A model generated the notes under the pieces. That model was not told the origin of the DNA and did no database searches. It saw only the letters and a list, made by a program, of their open reading frames with translations. Position numbers and translations under genes: made by a program. From Paenibacillus fonticola DSM 21315 (lineage in GTDB: Bacteria > Bacillota > Bacilli > Paenibacillales > Paenibacillaceae): a stretch of 64,000 bases of DNA. The stretch is taken from positions 62,001-126,000 of the forward strand of contig NZ_KB907257.1 of the NCBI RefSeq assembly GCF_000381905.1. The letters run 5' to 3'. Of the stretch, positions 25,425 to 33,254 are shown in pieces (position 1 is the stretch's first letter; each line of letters begins with the position of its first letter).

Positions 25425-27821
25425 TTAGTTGCGCAGCGGCTTGCCCGTGGACAGCATATGCTGCATCCGCTGCTGGGTCTTCGGTTCGCCGCATAAACTA
25501 AGGAACGCCTCCCGCTCCAAATCGAGCATATATTGCTCGCTTACATAAGTTCCCGGCGGAACGTCTCCACCAGCCAGCACATGAGCGAGCTTGCGCGCGA
25601 TTAACAAATCATGTCCGCTAATATAACGCCCCTCTCTCATCCCGATCGCGCCGAGCTGCAGCACGGCTTTGCCTTCCGAACCGGCCACCCGCAGCTTCTC
25701 TTCCTGCCGCGGCTCATATCCGGCCGCTGACATTCGCAATACCGCCTGCTTCGCTTCATAAATCAAATAATCCGGTTGAACTACGATTCGATCATCGGGC
25801 TGCAAATAACCCAGCGCCTTCGCTTCATGAGCGCTGCTCGAAACTTTGGCCATGCCGACCGTCTCAAAAACCCGGTTAATCAGCGGCTGCAGCAGCATAA
25901 GCTCTCCCTCCGCGCGCTGGCTCGCCCGCAGCGCGAGCTCCTTGCATCCCCCGCCTGCAGGAATAAGTCCGACGCCCGCTTCAACGAGCCCATAGTACGT
26001 CTCGGCGGCGGCGACCACCTGGTCCGCAGGCAGACAGACTTCTACACCGCCGCCAAGTGTCATCCGGTGCGGGGCAGCAACGACAGGCTTCTCAAACCGC
26101 TTCAGGTTATACATCGTGGTCTGGAACATTCGGATAATTTGATCAATCTCATCCCATTCCTCGTCCTGTGCTTCCATAAGCAGCAGCATCAGATTGGCGC
26201 CGACACAGAAGTTGCGGCCCTGATTCGCAATGACCAGCCCGGTGAAATTCCGCCGCACCTCCTCCACGCTTTGGTTAATCATCGCTAATATATCGCCGCC
26301 GATCGCATTGTTTGGCGAGTGGAATTCCAGGCAGGCTACACCATCCCCGAGATCAATTAAGCTGGCTCCGCTGTTATGCTTAACGACCTTGTTTTGCTCT
26401 TTCAAATCCCGCAGTATAATCGTTTCCGGCGGTACATCCACCTTCTTGAATTGCTGGCCTGCCGCCTGGAACAGTACTCCTTGCTCCTTTTTATAAAACG
26501 TCGTATGCCCCTGCTCCAGCCATTGCTTAACCCAGCCCGGCACTTCCGTCCCTTCCGCCTCCATCCGCTCCACCGAACGGGAAACACCGATAGCATCCCA
26601 CGTCTCAAAGGGGCCGAGCTCCCAATTGAAGCCCCACTTCATCGCTTCATCGATTTCGCGGATGCTGTCCGCGATTTCGCCGACTTTCTCGGCTGAGTAC
26701 ACGAGCACCTGCTTCAACACGCTCCAGGCAAAATCCGCATAGCGATCTTTGCCAGAGAGCAGCGCATTTATTTTGGCCTTCGCGCCTTTGGCCAATTTTG
26801 CTGCCTCCAGTGCATCCGAGACCGGTTTGCTTTGGGGCCTGTAATCCATCGATTCAAAATCAAGCGCCAATATTCGGCTGCCGCCATCCCCTTTGATTTT
26901 CTTATAAAAACCTTGACTGGATTTCTCACCCAGCCGTCCCTCTTTAACCATCTCTTTGAGCAGCCCGGGAATCGCAAAAATCGCCCGCTCCCGCTCGTTC
27001 GCCACGTTGTCGAACACGTTGCCCGCCACATGCACGAACGTATCCAGCCCTACCAGATCAAGGGTGCGGAAGGTCGCACTTTTAGGCCTTCCAAGCGCCG
27101 GGCCTGTAACAGCGTCCACCTCCTCCACCGTAAAGCCCTTTGCCATCATTTCCTGCAGTGTAACGAGCAATCCATACGTACCGATTCGATTAGCGATAAA
27201 GTTCGGGGTATCCTTAGCCAACACAACGGTTTTACCCAGGTATTTTTCCGCAAACCTGCTCATCCTCGCCACGACTTCAGTTGTTGTATGCTTACCAGGA
27301 ATGACTTCCAGCAGCTTCATATACCTGGGCGGATTAAAAAAATGTGTCCCCAAAAAATGACTGCAAAACGCTGCCGACCGACCGCTCGCCATCTCATGAA
27401 TGGATATGCCCGACGTGTTCGTGCTGACGATGACTCCAGGCTTCCAATAACGTTCAATCTCACCGAGCAGCTGCTGCTTTACTTCCAGCTTTTCCACGAC
27501 AACTTCAATAACCCAGTCCACCTCCGCGATCAGGTGTAGATGATCTTGCAAGTTTCCGGGGATGATCCGGCTTGCAAAGCGCTCGTCATAGAGCGGCGAC
27601 GGCCTGGTCTTCTTCAGCCGTTCAACAGCTGCGACGGCCAGCCGATTTCGTACTCCCGCATCCTCGAGCGTCAATCCTTGCTTGACCTCGGCCTCTGTCA
27701 ATTGCGAAGGAACGAGATCGAGCAGCAAGCACGATATGCCGGCATTGACCAATTGGGCCGCAATCCCTGAGCCCATAATTCCCGAGCCGATCACGGCTGC
27801 GCTAGAAATGTTGTTGCCCAT
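25425..27821 (-). CDS. fadN: 3-hydroxyacyl-CoA dehydrogenase / enoyl-CoA hydratase
   Basis: Bifunctional beta-oxidation enzyme of 798 residues. The N-terminal NAD-binding domain begins AAVIGSGIMGSGIAAQLVNAG, the dehydrogenase C-terminal domains follow (HFFNPPRYMKLLEVIPG, DTPNFIANRIGTYG), and the crotonase-like hydratase is C-terminal (about 510-700, NNAIGGDILAMI, GRNFCVGANL, PHRMTLGGGVEVCLPAD). This order, dehydrogenase first, is that of Bacillus FadN. GGAGG lies eight bases before ATG 27821; an earlier TTG at 27836 is rejected. It is 27 bp downstream of fadF. Confidence 0.94.
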   Translation of the reverse strand: MGNNISSAAVIGSGIMGSGIAAQLVNAGISCLLLDLVPSQLTEAEVKQGLTLEDAGVRNRLAVAAVERLKKTRPSPLYDERFASRIIPGNLQDHLHLIAEVDWVIEVVVEKLEVKQQLLGEIERYWKPGVIVSTNTSGISIHEMASGRSAAFCSHFLGTHFFNPPRYMKLLEVIPGKHTTTEVVARMSRFAEKYLGKTVVLAKDTPNFIANRIGTYGLLVTLQEMMAKGFTVEEVDAVTGPALGRPKSATFRTLDLVGLDTFVHVAGNVFDNVANERERAIFAIPGLLKEMVKEGRLGEKSSQGFYKKIKGDGGSRILALDFESMDYRPQSKPVSDALEAAKLAKGAKAKINALLSGKDRYADFAWSVLKQVLVYSAEKVGEIADSIREIDEAMKWGFNWELGPFETWDAIGVSRSVERMEAEGTEVPGWVKQWLEQGHTTFYKKEQGVLFQAAGQQFKKVDVPPETIILRDLKEQNKVVKHNSGASLIDLGDGVACLEFHSPNNAIGGDILAMINQSVEEVRRNFTGLVIANQGRNFCVGANLMLLLMEAQDEEWDEIDQIIRMFQTTMYNLKRFEKPVVAAPHRMTLGGGVEVCLPADQVVAAAETYYGLVEAGVGLIPAGGGCKELALRASQRAEGELMLLQPLINRVFETVGMAKVSSSAHEAKALGYLQPDDRIVVQPDYLIYEAKQAVLRMSAAGYEPRQEEKLRVAGSEGKAVLQLGAIGMREGRYISGHDLLIARKLAHVLAGGDVPPGTYVSEQYMLDLEREAFLSLCGEPKTQQRMQHMLSTGKPLRN

Positions 27822-27848
27822 GTACTTTACCTCCAATTCACATCAACT

Positions 27849-30032
27849 TTATTGCGAGGCAGCAGCCCCGCCGCCCTTACCAATACCGAAAACAGACAGC
27901 TCAACAATTTCCGCGATATCCTTCGCCTTGACCGTCTCATCCGCCTCCAGCAGCTTCGTTCCATCCTCCAGCATCGTCAGACAGTAAGGACAGGCACTGC
28001 TGATCATGTCCGGCTTCACTTCCAGCGCTTGCCCCGTTCTCGCAACATTGACGCGTTTACCGCTGTTCTCCTCCAGCCACATCAGCCCGCCTCCGGCGCC
28101 GCAGCACATGCCATTCTCCCGGCTTCGCTGCATTTCAACAAGCTCTGCGCCAGGTATGGCCCGGAGGATATCCCTAGGTGCGTCATAAACGTTGTTGTAT
28201 CTTCCGAGATAACACGAATCGTGATAAGTGATCCGTTCGTTCACCGGATGCCTAGGATGAAGCCGGCCTTGCTTTATGAGCTGATCCAGCAGCTGTGTAT
28301 GGTGCAGCACCTCTACGTCCGCCAAGCCGAACTCGGGATACTCGTTCTTTAGTGTATTGAACGTATGTGGGCAGGCGGTCACAATTTTGCGGACACCGTA
28401 TTTGCGAAAAGTGTCGATATTTTCCAAACAAAGCTGCTGAAACACAAGCTCATTGCCTAGCCGCCTTGGAGTGTCACCCGAATTTCTCTCCTCATTGCCA
28501 AGAATGGCGAAGCTGACACCCGCTTCATGCAGCAGGCGAACGAACGCTTTGGATATTTTGCGGCTGCGTTGATCATAAGAACCCATCGACCCGACGAAAA
28601 ATAAATATTCAAACTGCGGGTTTTCCTGAACTGTTGGTACAGGTATCCCCTCCGCCTCCACCTCTCCCGTCCAGTTCACCCGGTCACTCCGGCTGAGTCC
28701 CCATGGATTTCCCTGGCGTTCAATGTTCATCATCGCCCGCTGTCCCTCGTGCGGCACACGGCCTTCCATCAAAATGAGATAGCGGCGCATATCGATAATT
28801 TTGTCGACATGCTCATTGCCTACTGGACATTGATCTTCACAGTTTCCGCAGGTCGTACAGGCCCAAAGCTCCTCTTCCGAAATAACATCACCGATCAAGG
28901 ATATATCCTTTGGCGAAGTGTCCTGAAGGGTCCACGCCGCTTTGTGCCATTCCATCGTGGGCGTAATGTTGGTAATGCCGTTTGCGTCGCTCCACAAAAG
29001 CTCGGACGGCCGGGCATCCGTGGGCGGCTGCAAGGTGTGGGTACCCCGGACAGAACCTGCAAAACCCGGCACATACGGCGATTTTCCTGTAACCGCAGCG
29101 CCTTTATCCTGTAAATGATCGCGCAGCTTCGTAATCAGATGCATCGGCGACAATGTCTTGCCCGTATTCGAGGCAGGGCATGCGTTTGTACAGCGCCCAC
29201 ATTCGACACAGGCGTAAAAATCCAGCATTTGCTTGCGGGAAAAATCCTCGATCTTTCCGGCGCCAAAACTCTCAGCGGCCTCGTCTTCGAGATCTAGCCG
29301 CTTCAGGCGGCCAACCGGCCCGCTGCGGCGAAGCCAAATGTTAATTGGAGCTGTAATAATGTGAAAATGCTTCGATTGGGGAACGTATACTAGGAAGGAT
29401 AGTAGAATGAGCAAGTGCAGCCACCAAAACAAGAAGAACAATACAGCGGCCGCTGCAGGTGATATTCCATGAAATAAGGCGGCAATCAGTGAGGAGATCG
29501 GGGCGAAGCCGGAATGCTCCAGTCCGAGCCATAGCCGTTCAAAACCAAGCGATAAGAGGACAGTAATCATGAGCGAATAAATGAAATAGACGACGAGACT
29601 CGGTTTCCATCCTTTTTTCAATCGGGCCAACTTCTCGCCGTACCGCCGGTATGCGGCATAGGCCATAGCGATTAAAATGAGCAGCACCGTTATTTCCTGC
29701 AGCAAGCCGAAGTACTCGTAAGCAGGTAACGGCAAATGCTTGCCTTTAGCCAGGCCTTTGACAATCAAGTCGAGGGCGCCGAACTGTAAAATAATAAATC
29801 CGTAAAAAATGACGACGTGCATCACACCGCTCCGCACATCCTTCAACAGTTTCTTCTGACCGAATACTTCGGCGGCAAATCCGGATCGGCTCCCTTTCCG
29901 GCGTTCGCGGATATGATCCGGGCTTCCAAGCCGCAAATACAAATAACGGCGATAGACCGCAAGCACAAACCAAAATACTCCGATTCCCGAAATGATCAAA
30001 AATGAACCTAATTGAAGCAACTGCCACAACAT
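27849..30032 (-). CDS. fadF: Fe-S electron-transfer oxidoreductase of beta-oxidation, FadF-like
   Basis: Membrane iron-sulfur protein of 727 residues, homologous in layout to YwjF/FadF. Five to six N-terminal helices (1-240) of the nitrate-reductase-gamma/DsrM type precede two 4Fe-4S motifs (CVECGRCTNACPASN and CTTCGNCEDQCPVGN) and two CCG-type heterodisulfide-reductase domains (ACPHTFNTLKNEYP, HDSCYLGRYNNVYD, GMCCGAGGGLMW, SACPYCLTML). It probably passes electrons from ETF to menaquinone. ATG 30032 (MLWQLLQLG) is preferred; the longer frame from 30086 adds a basic non-conserved stretch. First gene of the minus-strand fad operon, divergent from fadR. Confidence 0.88.
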   Translation of the reverse strand: MLWQLLQLGSFLIISGIGVFWFVLAVYRRYLYLRLGSPDHIRERRKGSRSGFAAEVFGQKKLLKDVRSGVMHVVIFYGFIILQFGALDLIVKGLAKGKHLPLPAYEYFGLLQEITVLLILIAMAYAAYRRYGEKLARLKKGWKPSLVVYFIYSLMITVLLSLGFERLWLGLEHSGFAPISSLIAALFHGISPAAAAVLFFLFWWLHLLILLSFLVYVPQSKHFHIITAPINIWLRRSGPVGRLKRLDLEDEAAESFGAGKIEDFSRKQMLDFYACVECGRCTNACPASNTGKTLSPMHLITKLRDHLQDKGAAVTGKSPYVPGFAGSVRGTHTLQPPTDARPSELLWSDANGITNITPTMEWHKAAWTLQDTSPKDISLIGDVISEEELWACTTCGNCEDQCPVGNEHVDKIIDMRRYLILMEGRVPHEGQRAMMNIERQGNPWGLSRSDRVNWTGEVEAEGIPVPTVQENPQFEYLFFVGSMGSYDQRSRKISKAFVRLLHEAGVSFAILGNEERNSGDTPRRLGNELVFQQLCLENIDTFRKYGVRKIVTACPHTFNTLKNEYPEFGLADVEVLHHTQLLDQLIKQGRLHPRHPVNERITYHDSCYLGRYNNVYDAPRDILRAIPGAELVEMQRSRENGMCCGAGGGLMWLEENSGKRVNVARTGQALEVKPDMISSACPYCLTMLEDGTKLLEADETVKAKDIAEIVELSVFGIGKGGGAAASQ

Positions 30033-30136
30033 GTGCTTTTCCGTCCTTTCTTCTGCGAGTAATCGAGCCTGAAAGCGACAAGCCAAAGAGAGCGTTTACA
30101 TTTAAGTGGCTTAATAAATCTTGGGGGTGGAAACAA

Positions 30137-30165
30137 TTGACTTTTCATGCTTTTTCCCCTAAGAT
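30137..30165 (+). promoter_or_regulatory. SigA promoter of fadR-etfB-etfA
   Basis: TTGACT (30137-30142), 17-bp spacer, TAAGAT (30160-30165). The predicted start (~30172) abuts the FadR box, so FadR would block initiation. Confidence 0.75.
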
Positions 30166-30173
30166 GAAGAAAA

Positions 30174-30191
30174 TGAATGAGCATTCATTCA
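30174..30191. promoter_or_regulatory. FadR operator
   Basis: TGAATGA-GCAT-TCATTCA, a perfect 7-4-7 dyad identical in both arms to the Bacillus FadR consensus. It lies between the divergent fadF and fadR starts and should control both transcripts. Long-chain acyl-CoA binding to FadR lifts repression in B. subtilis. Confidence 0.92.
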
Positions 30192-30223
30192 GTTGTTTTA
30201 AATTTTAGCATTGAGGTGACCTC

Positions 30224-30808
30224 ATGACAAGTAGAAAACAGGAAAAATTTGAAATGATTTTGGATGCAGCACAGAAAGTCATTGCCGAGAACGGGTTCCA
30301 CGGTGCTCAAGTGTCCAAAATCGCGAAAGAAGCTGGAGTTGCAGACGGTACGATTTATTTATATTTCAAAAATAAGGAGGATATCCTGATCTCTTTGTTT
30401 GAGGATCGCCTGGGAAAGCTCGTCGAAATGTTCAATGCTAGCATTCGTGAGTCAGATACGGCAGAGCAAGCGCTGGCAAAAGTATGCGAAATTCATTTTA
30501 GCGAGCTGGAGAACAATGTCGATTTGGCTTATGTGACGCAAATTGAACTGCGCCAAAGCTCTCTTGAGCTGCGCAAAGCGATCGGCCTGTCCGTAAAGCC
30601 CTATATTCAGTTAATCGAGCATATTGTACAGAAGGGGATCGCGGAGAAATCATTCCGTCCCGAGCTTGATCCTAAGCTTACGCGCCATCTGATTTTTGGC
30701 GGATTGGATGAGGTCGTAACGTCGTGGCTCATATCCGGGAGAAAATACTCCCTTTCGGCCCAGGTTGACAAGACCGTCGACTTCTTCCTCAAGGCCTTGA
30801 GTTCCTAG
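30224..30808 (+). CDS. fadR: Fatty-acid metabolism repressor FadR (TetR family)
   Basis: TetR-type repressor of 194 residues resembling Bacillus FadR. The HTH reads GAQVSKIAKEAGVADGTIYLYFKNKEDILISLFED. The C-terminal acyl-CoA-binding domain includes FSELENNVDLAYVTQIELRQSS and HLIFGGLDEVVTSWLISG, which matches the family. It is divergent from the fadF-fadN-fadA-fadE-lcfA operon and upstream of etfB-etfA, with a canonical FadR box in its promoter. It therefore represses its own operon and the degradative enzymes until acyl-CoA accumulates. Confidence 0.92.
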   Translation: MTSRKQEKFEMILDAAQKVIAENGFHGAQVSKIAKEAGVADGTIYLYFKNKEDILISLFEDRLGKLVEMFNASIRESDTAEQALAKVCEIHFSELENNVDLAYVTQIELRQSSLELRKAIGLSVKPYIQLIEHIVQKGIAEKSFRPELDPKLTRHLIFGGLDEVVTSWLISGRKYSLSAQVDKTVDFFLKALSS

Positions 30809-30860
30809 CTCAAACTGGCACTGGCAGGGCATATCCGTCGTCTATCCTGCGTCAACAACA

Positions 30861-31054
30861 TGGCCTATGAAGTGGTTTATGGTGTGGTTTATGGTGTGGT
30901 CTATTACGTGGTTTATGACAGCATGATCTATCGCTTCGTCTATGGCTTGTTCTATGGCTTGTTCTATCGCTTGTTCTATGACGGGTCAATGACATGGACT
31001 ATGGCCTGGTCTATGACATGTTCATGACGGGATCTATGACGTGGTCAATAACTT
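30861..31054 (+). repeat. 12-bp tandem repeat array, about 16 units, before etfB
   Basis: Degenerate units of the form GTGGTTTATGGT, GTGGTCTATTAC, TTGTTCTATGGC, CTGGTCTATGAC and GTGGTCAATAAC run head to tail, mostly 12 bp, with one 15-bp and two 11-bp units. It fills nearly all of the 285-bp gap between fadR and etfB. The unit-length changes break any reading frame, so I call it noncoding. Confidence 0.8.
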
Positions 31055-31093
31055 GGCAAGACGCGGTTACTAATGATAAGGGGGAGCATTGGC

Positions 31094-31861
31094 ATGAACA
31101 TCTTCGTAATTTTGAAGCAAACCTTCGATACCGAGGAGAAGATCGTGGTTCATGGTGGAGAAATCTCCGAGGATGGCGTAAAGTTCATCATCAACCCATA
31201 TGACGAGTACGCGATAGAAGAAGCGATTCGCCTGAAGGAGCTGCACGGCGGCCAGGTCACGGTTGTTTCCGTCGGTCCGCCAAGGGCTGCCGAAGCGCTG
31301 CGAACCGCCCTGGCGATGGGCGCGGACGAGGCGGTGCTAATCGCGGATGGGCGCATTCCGGCGGACGAGTACAGCCTATCGGTCGTGCTCGCGGCGTACT
31401 TGTCCAAAGTATCCGCCGATGTTGTGCTCGGCGGCAATTTCTCCGTGGACCAGGGTTCGGGGCAGGTTGCCGTTCGCTTGGCCCGGCTGCTCGCTCTACC
31501 CCATGTCTCCTCAATCACGAAGCTGGATATCGCTGACGGCAAAGCTCAGGTGCTCCGGGATGCGGAGGGCGATGCCGAGACGATCGAAGCCGCACTTCCC
31601 GCCCTGTTTACGGCGCAGCAAGGACTGAACGAGCCGCGCTACCCTTCCCTGCCCGGTATTATGAAGGCGAAGAAAAAGCCTTTTCAGCAGCTTGGACTAA
31701 ATGAGCTTGGCCTGTCGGAAGCGGACATCGCTCCCCGCACTGAGCGCGTCTCGTTGTCCCTGCCTCCGCAGAGAAAGGCTGGCCGGATTCTGCATGGCGA
31801 GCTGAAAGATCAGGCTGCAGAGCTCGTATCCCTGCTCCGTACTGAAGCTAAGGTGATTTAA
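31094..31861 (+). CDS. etfB: Electron transfer flavoprotein beta subunit
   Basis: ETF beta, 255 residues, which binds AMP and pairs with EtfA to take electrons from acyl-CoA dehydrogenases. It begins MNIFVILKQTFDTEEKIV, with NPYDEYAIEEAIRLKE and ALAMGADEAVLIAD typical of the family, and GGNFSVDQGSGQVAVRLARLL. ATG 31094 follows GGGGGAG at seven bases; an earlier in-frame start at 31073 lies upstream of that site. It is separated from fadR by the 12-bp repeat array and from etfA by 21 bp. Confidence 0.92.
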   Translation: MNIFVILKQTFDTEEKIVVHGGEISEDGVKFIINPYDEYAIEEAIRLKELHGGQVTVVSVGPPRAAEALRTALAMGADEAVLIADGRIPADEYSLSVVLAAYLSKVSADVVLGGNFSVDQGSGQVAVRLARLLALPHVSSITKLDIADGKAQVLRDAEGDAETIEAALPALFTAQQGLNEPRYPSLPGIMKAKKKPFQQLGLNELGLSEADIAPRTERVSLSLPPQRKAGRILHGELKDQAAELVSLLRTEAKVI

Positions 31862-31882
31862 TAACTCAAGGGAGGAATACCG

Positions 31883-32857
31883 ATGAGCAAACATTACGTG
31901 GTCATCGCGGAAGTCCGCGGCGGACAGCTCCGCCAGGTCAGCCTGGAGGCTATTGAAGCCGCGCAGCTCGCGGCTAATGAAGGGGATACGGTCTCTTCCC
32001 TGCTTCTCGGGCATAACTTGTCCGAGCAGGCGAGCCAGTTGTCCCGTTATGTTCCCGGACAAGTGCATGTCTTGGATCATCCCGATCTGGAGCATTATTT
32101 AGCCGAAAGATATTGCTCCGCGATCCTTCCCGTCCTGGAGTCCTTGGAGCCCTACACCATTGTCCTTGGCCATACTGCGATGGGACGCGACCTCGCTCCC
32201 ATGCTGGCCGCCCATTTTCGGGCCGGACAAATCTCCGATGTGACGGCCATTCACAGAAACTGCTCCGAGCTTCTATTTACACGACCTATCTATGCCGGCA
32301 AAGCGTTCGAGCAGAAGCGGTTCATCGAGGGCCCGCAAATCATTACCGTACGGCCCAACAACATTTCCCTTGCCGCGGAAACCGGCGCTTCCGCCGAACT
32401 CATTCAGCACGCTTACTCTGCTCCAGCCGATCTTAAAACCATCATCAACGACGTCATCACCAAGACATCAGGGCGCGTTGATTTGGCCGAGGCGCAAATC
32501 GTCGTCTCTGGCGGCCGCGGCGTCAAGAGCGCGGAAGGCTTTAAGCCGCTAGAGCAGCTCGCCGAGGTGCTGGGCGGAGCCGTAGGCGCTTCCCGCGGAG
32601 CATGCGATGCCGGATATTGCGATTATGCGCTGCAGATCGGCCAAACCGGCAAAGTCGTCACGCCACAGGTCTACATCGCATGCGGAATTAGCGGTGCAAT
32701 CCAGCATTTGGCTGGCATGAGCCAGTCCCGTATTATTATCGCCATCAATAAAGACCCAGAGGCTCCGATCTTCAAAATAGCGGATTATGGCATCGTGGGG
32801 GATTTATTTGAGGTAGTTCCCCTTTTAACAGAACAATTCCGCAAAGCCCTTACTTGA
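31883..32857 (+). CDS. etfA: Electron transfer flavoprotein alpha subunit
   Basis: ETF alpha, 324 residues, carrying the FAD. The C-terminal FAD domain shows IVVSGGRGVKSAEGFKPLEQ, GGAVGASRGACDAGY, IGQTGKVVTPQVYIACGISG and AINKDPEAPIFKIADYGIVGD, all family signatures. GGGAGG precedes ATG 31883. Last gene of the fadR-etfB-etfA transcript, ended by a 21-bp perfect hairpin. It supplies the electron acceptor for FadE, whose electrons likely continue to FadF and menaquinone. Confidence 0.94.
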   Translation: MSKHYVVIAEVRGGQLRQVSLEAIEAAQLAANEGDTVSSLLLGHNLSEQASQLSRYVPGQVHVLDHPDLEHYLAERYCSAILPVLESLEPYTIVLGHTAMGRDLAPMLAAHFRAGQISDVTAIHRNCSELLFTRPIYAGKAFEQKRFIEGPQIITVRPNNISLAAETGASAELIQHAYSAPADLKTIINDVITKTSGRVDLAEAQIVVSGGRGVKSAEGFKPLEQLAEVLGGAVGASRGACDAGYCDYALQIGQTGKVVTPQVYIACGISGAIQHLAGMSQSRIIIAINKDPEAPIFKIADYGIVGDLFEVVPLLTEQFRKALT

Positions 32858-32896
32858 AGCAATTATCTTCACCTATTTCACCTATTCCGAGTATGT

Positions 32897-32944
32897 AAAA
32901 TTCTAAGGCGACGACGGGATTTTCCGTCGTCGCCTTAGAATTTT
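32897..32944. terminator. Bidirectional terminator with 21-bp perfect stem
   Basis: The arm at 32897-32917 pairs base for base with 32924-32944 around GATTTT. The arms begin with AAAA and end with TTTT, so the stem works for etfA (plus) and for the small minus-strand gene whose stop codon lies within it. Confidence 0.9.
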
Positions 32945-33108
32945 ACTAAGCTGGCCAGAGAACCCAGCAAACGAAGCGCTGCTTTGCTCTTGATATGCCG
33001 CCTTTTCATTCCAACGATTCTACCTTCTTCATTCACTCTGTAATCCCGCGAATGATGATGAAACAACTTCAGATCTCTTTCTAACCGATATAACTCTTCT
33101 GTGTACAT
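32935..33108 (-). CDS. Small basic hypothetical protein (57 aa)
   Basis: Reads MYTEELYRLERDLKLFHHHS, then RDYRVNEEGRIVGMKRRHIK and SKAALRLLGSLASLVKF. Amphipathic, with a basic middle and hydrophobic C-terminus, and no signal peptide. AAGGGGTGGGAG lies just upstream of ATG 33108. Its TAA (32937-32935) is inside the shared terminator stem. It fills what would otherwise be a gap of almost 400 bp between etfA and the SgrR gene. I do not recognise the family; coding is supported by the ribosome site and the coherent composition. Confidence 0.55.
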   Translation of the reverse strand: MYTEELYRLERDLKLFHHHSRDYRVNEEGRIVGMKRRHIKSKAALRLLGSLASLVKF

Positions 33109-33254
33109 TTTCTCCCACCCCTTGTTTGTGAACCTTTATTAATATATTTCCATTATCTTCTTCAAAATCAGGAAGAAAAAGAGTACACTATTGAACAAGT
33201 AATTCCCCTTTTAGAGAAAAAAGCAAAATTATGCCGTGATGAGGTGGAGGTCAT

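Noticed and set aside
30994..31203. Open frame of 69 codons across the 12-bp repeats and the etfB start
   Set aside because: It runs through the repeat array and overlaps etfB in another frame; unit-length changes and composition are not protein-like.
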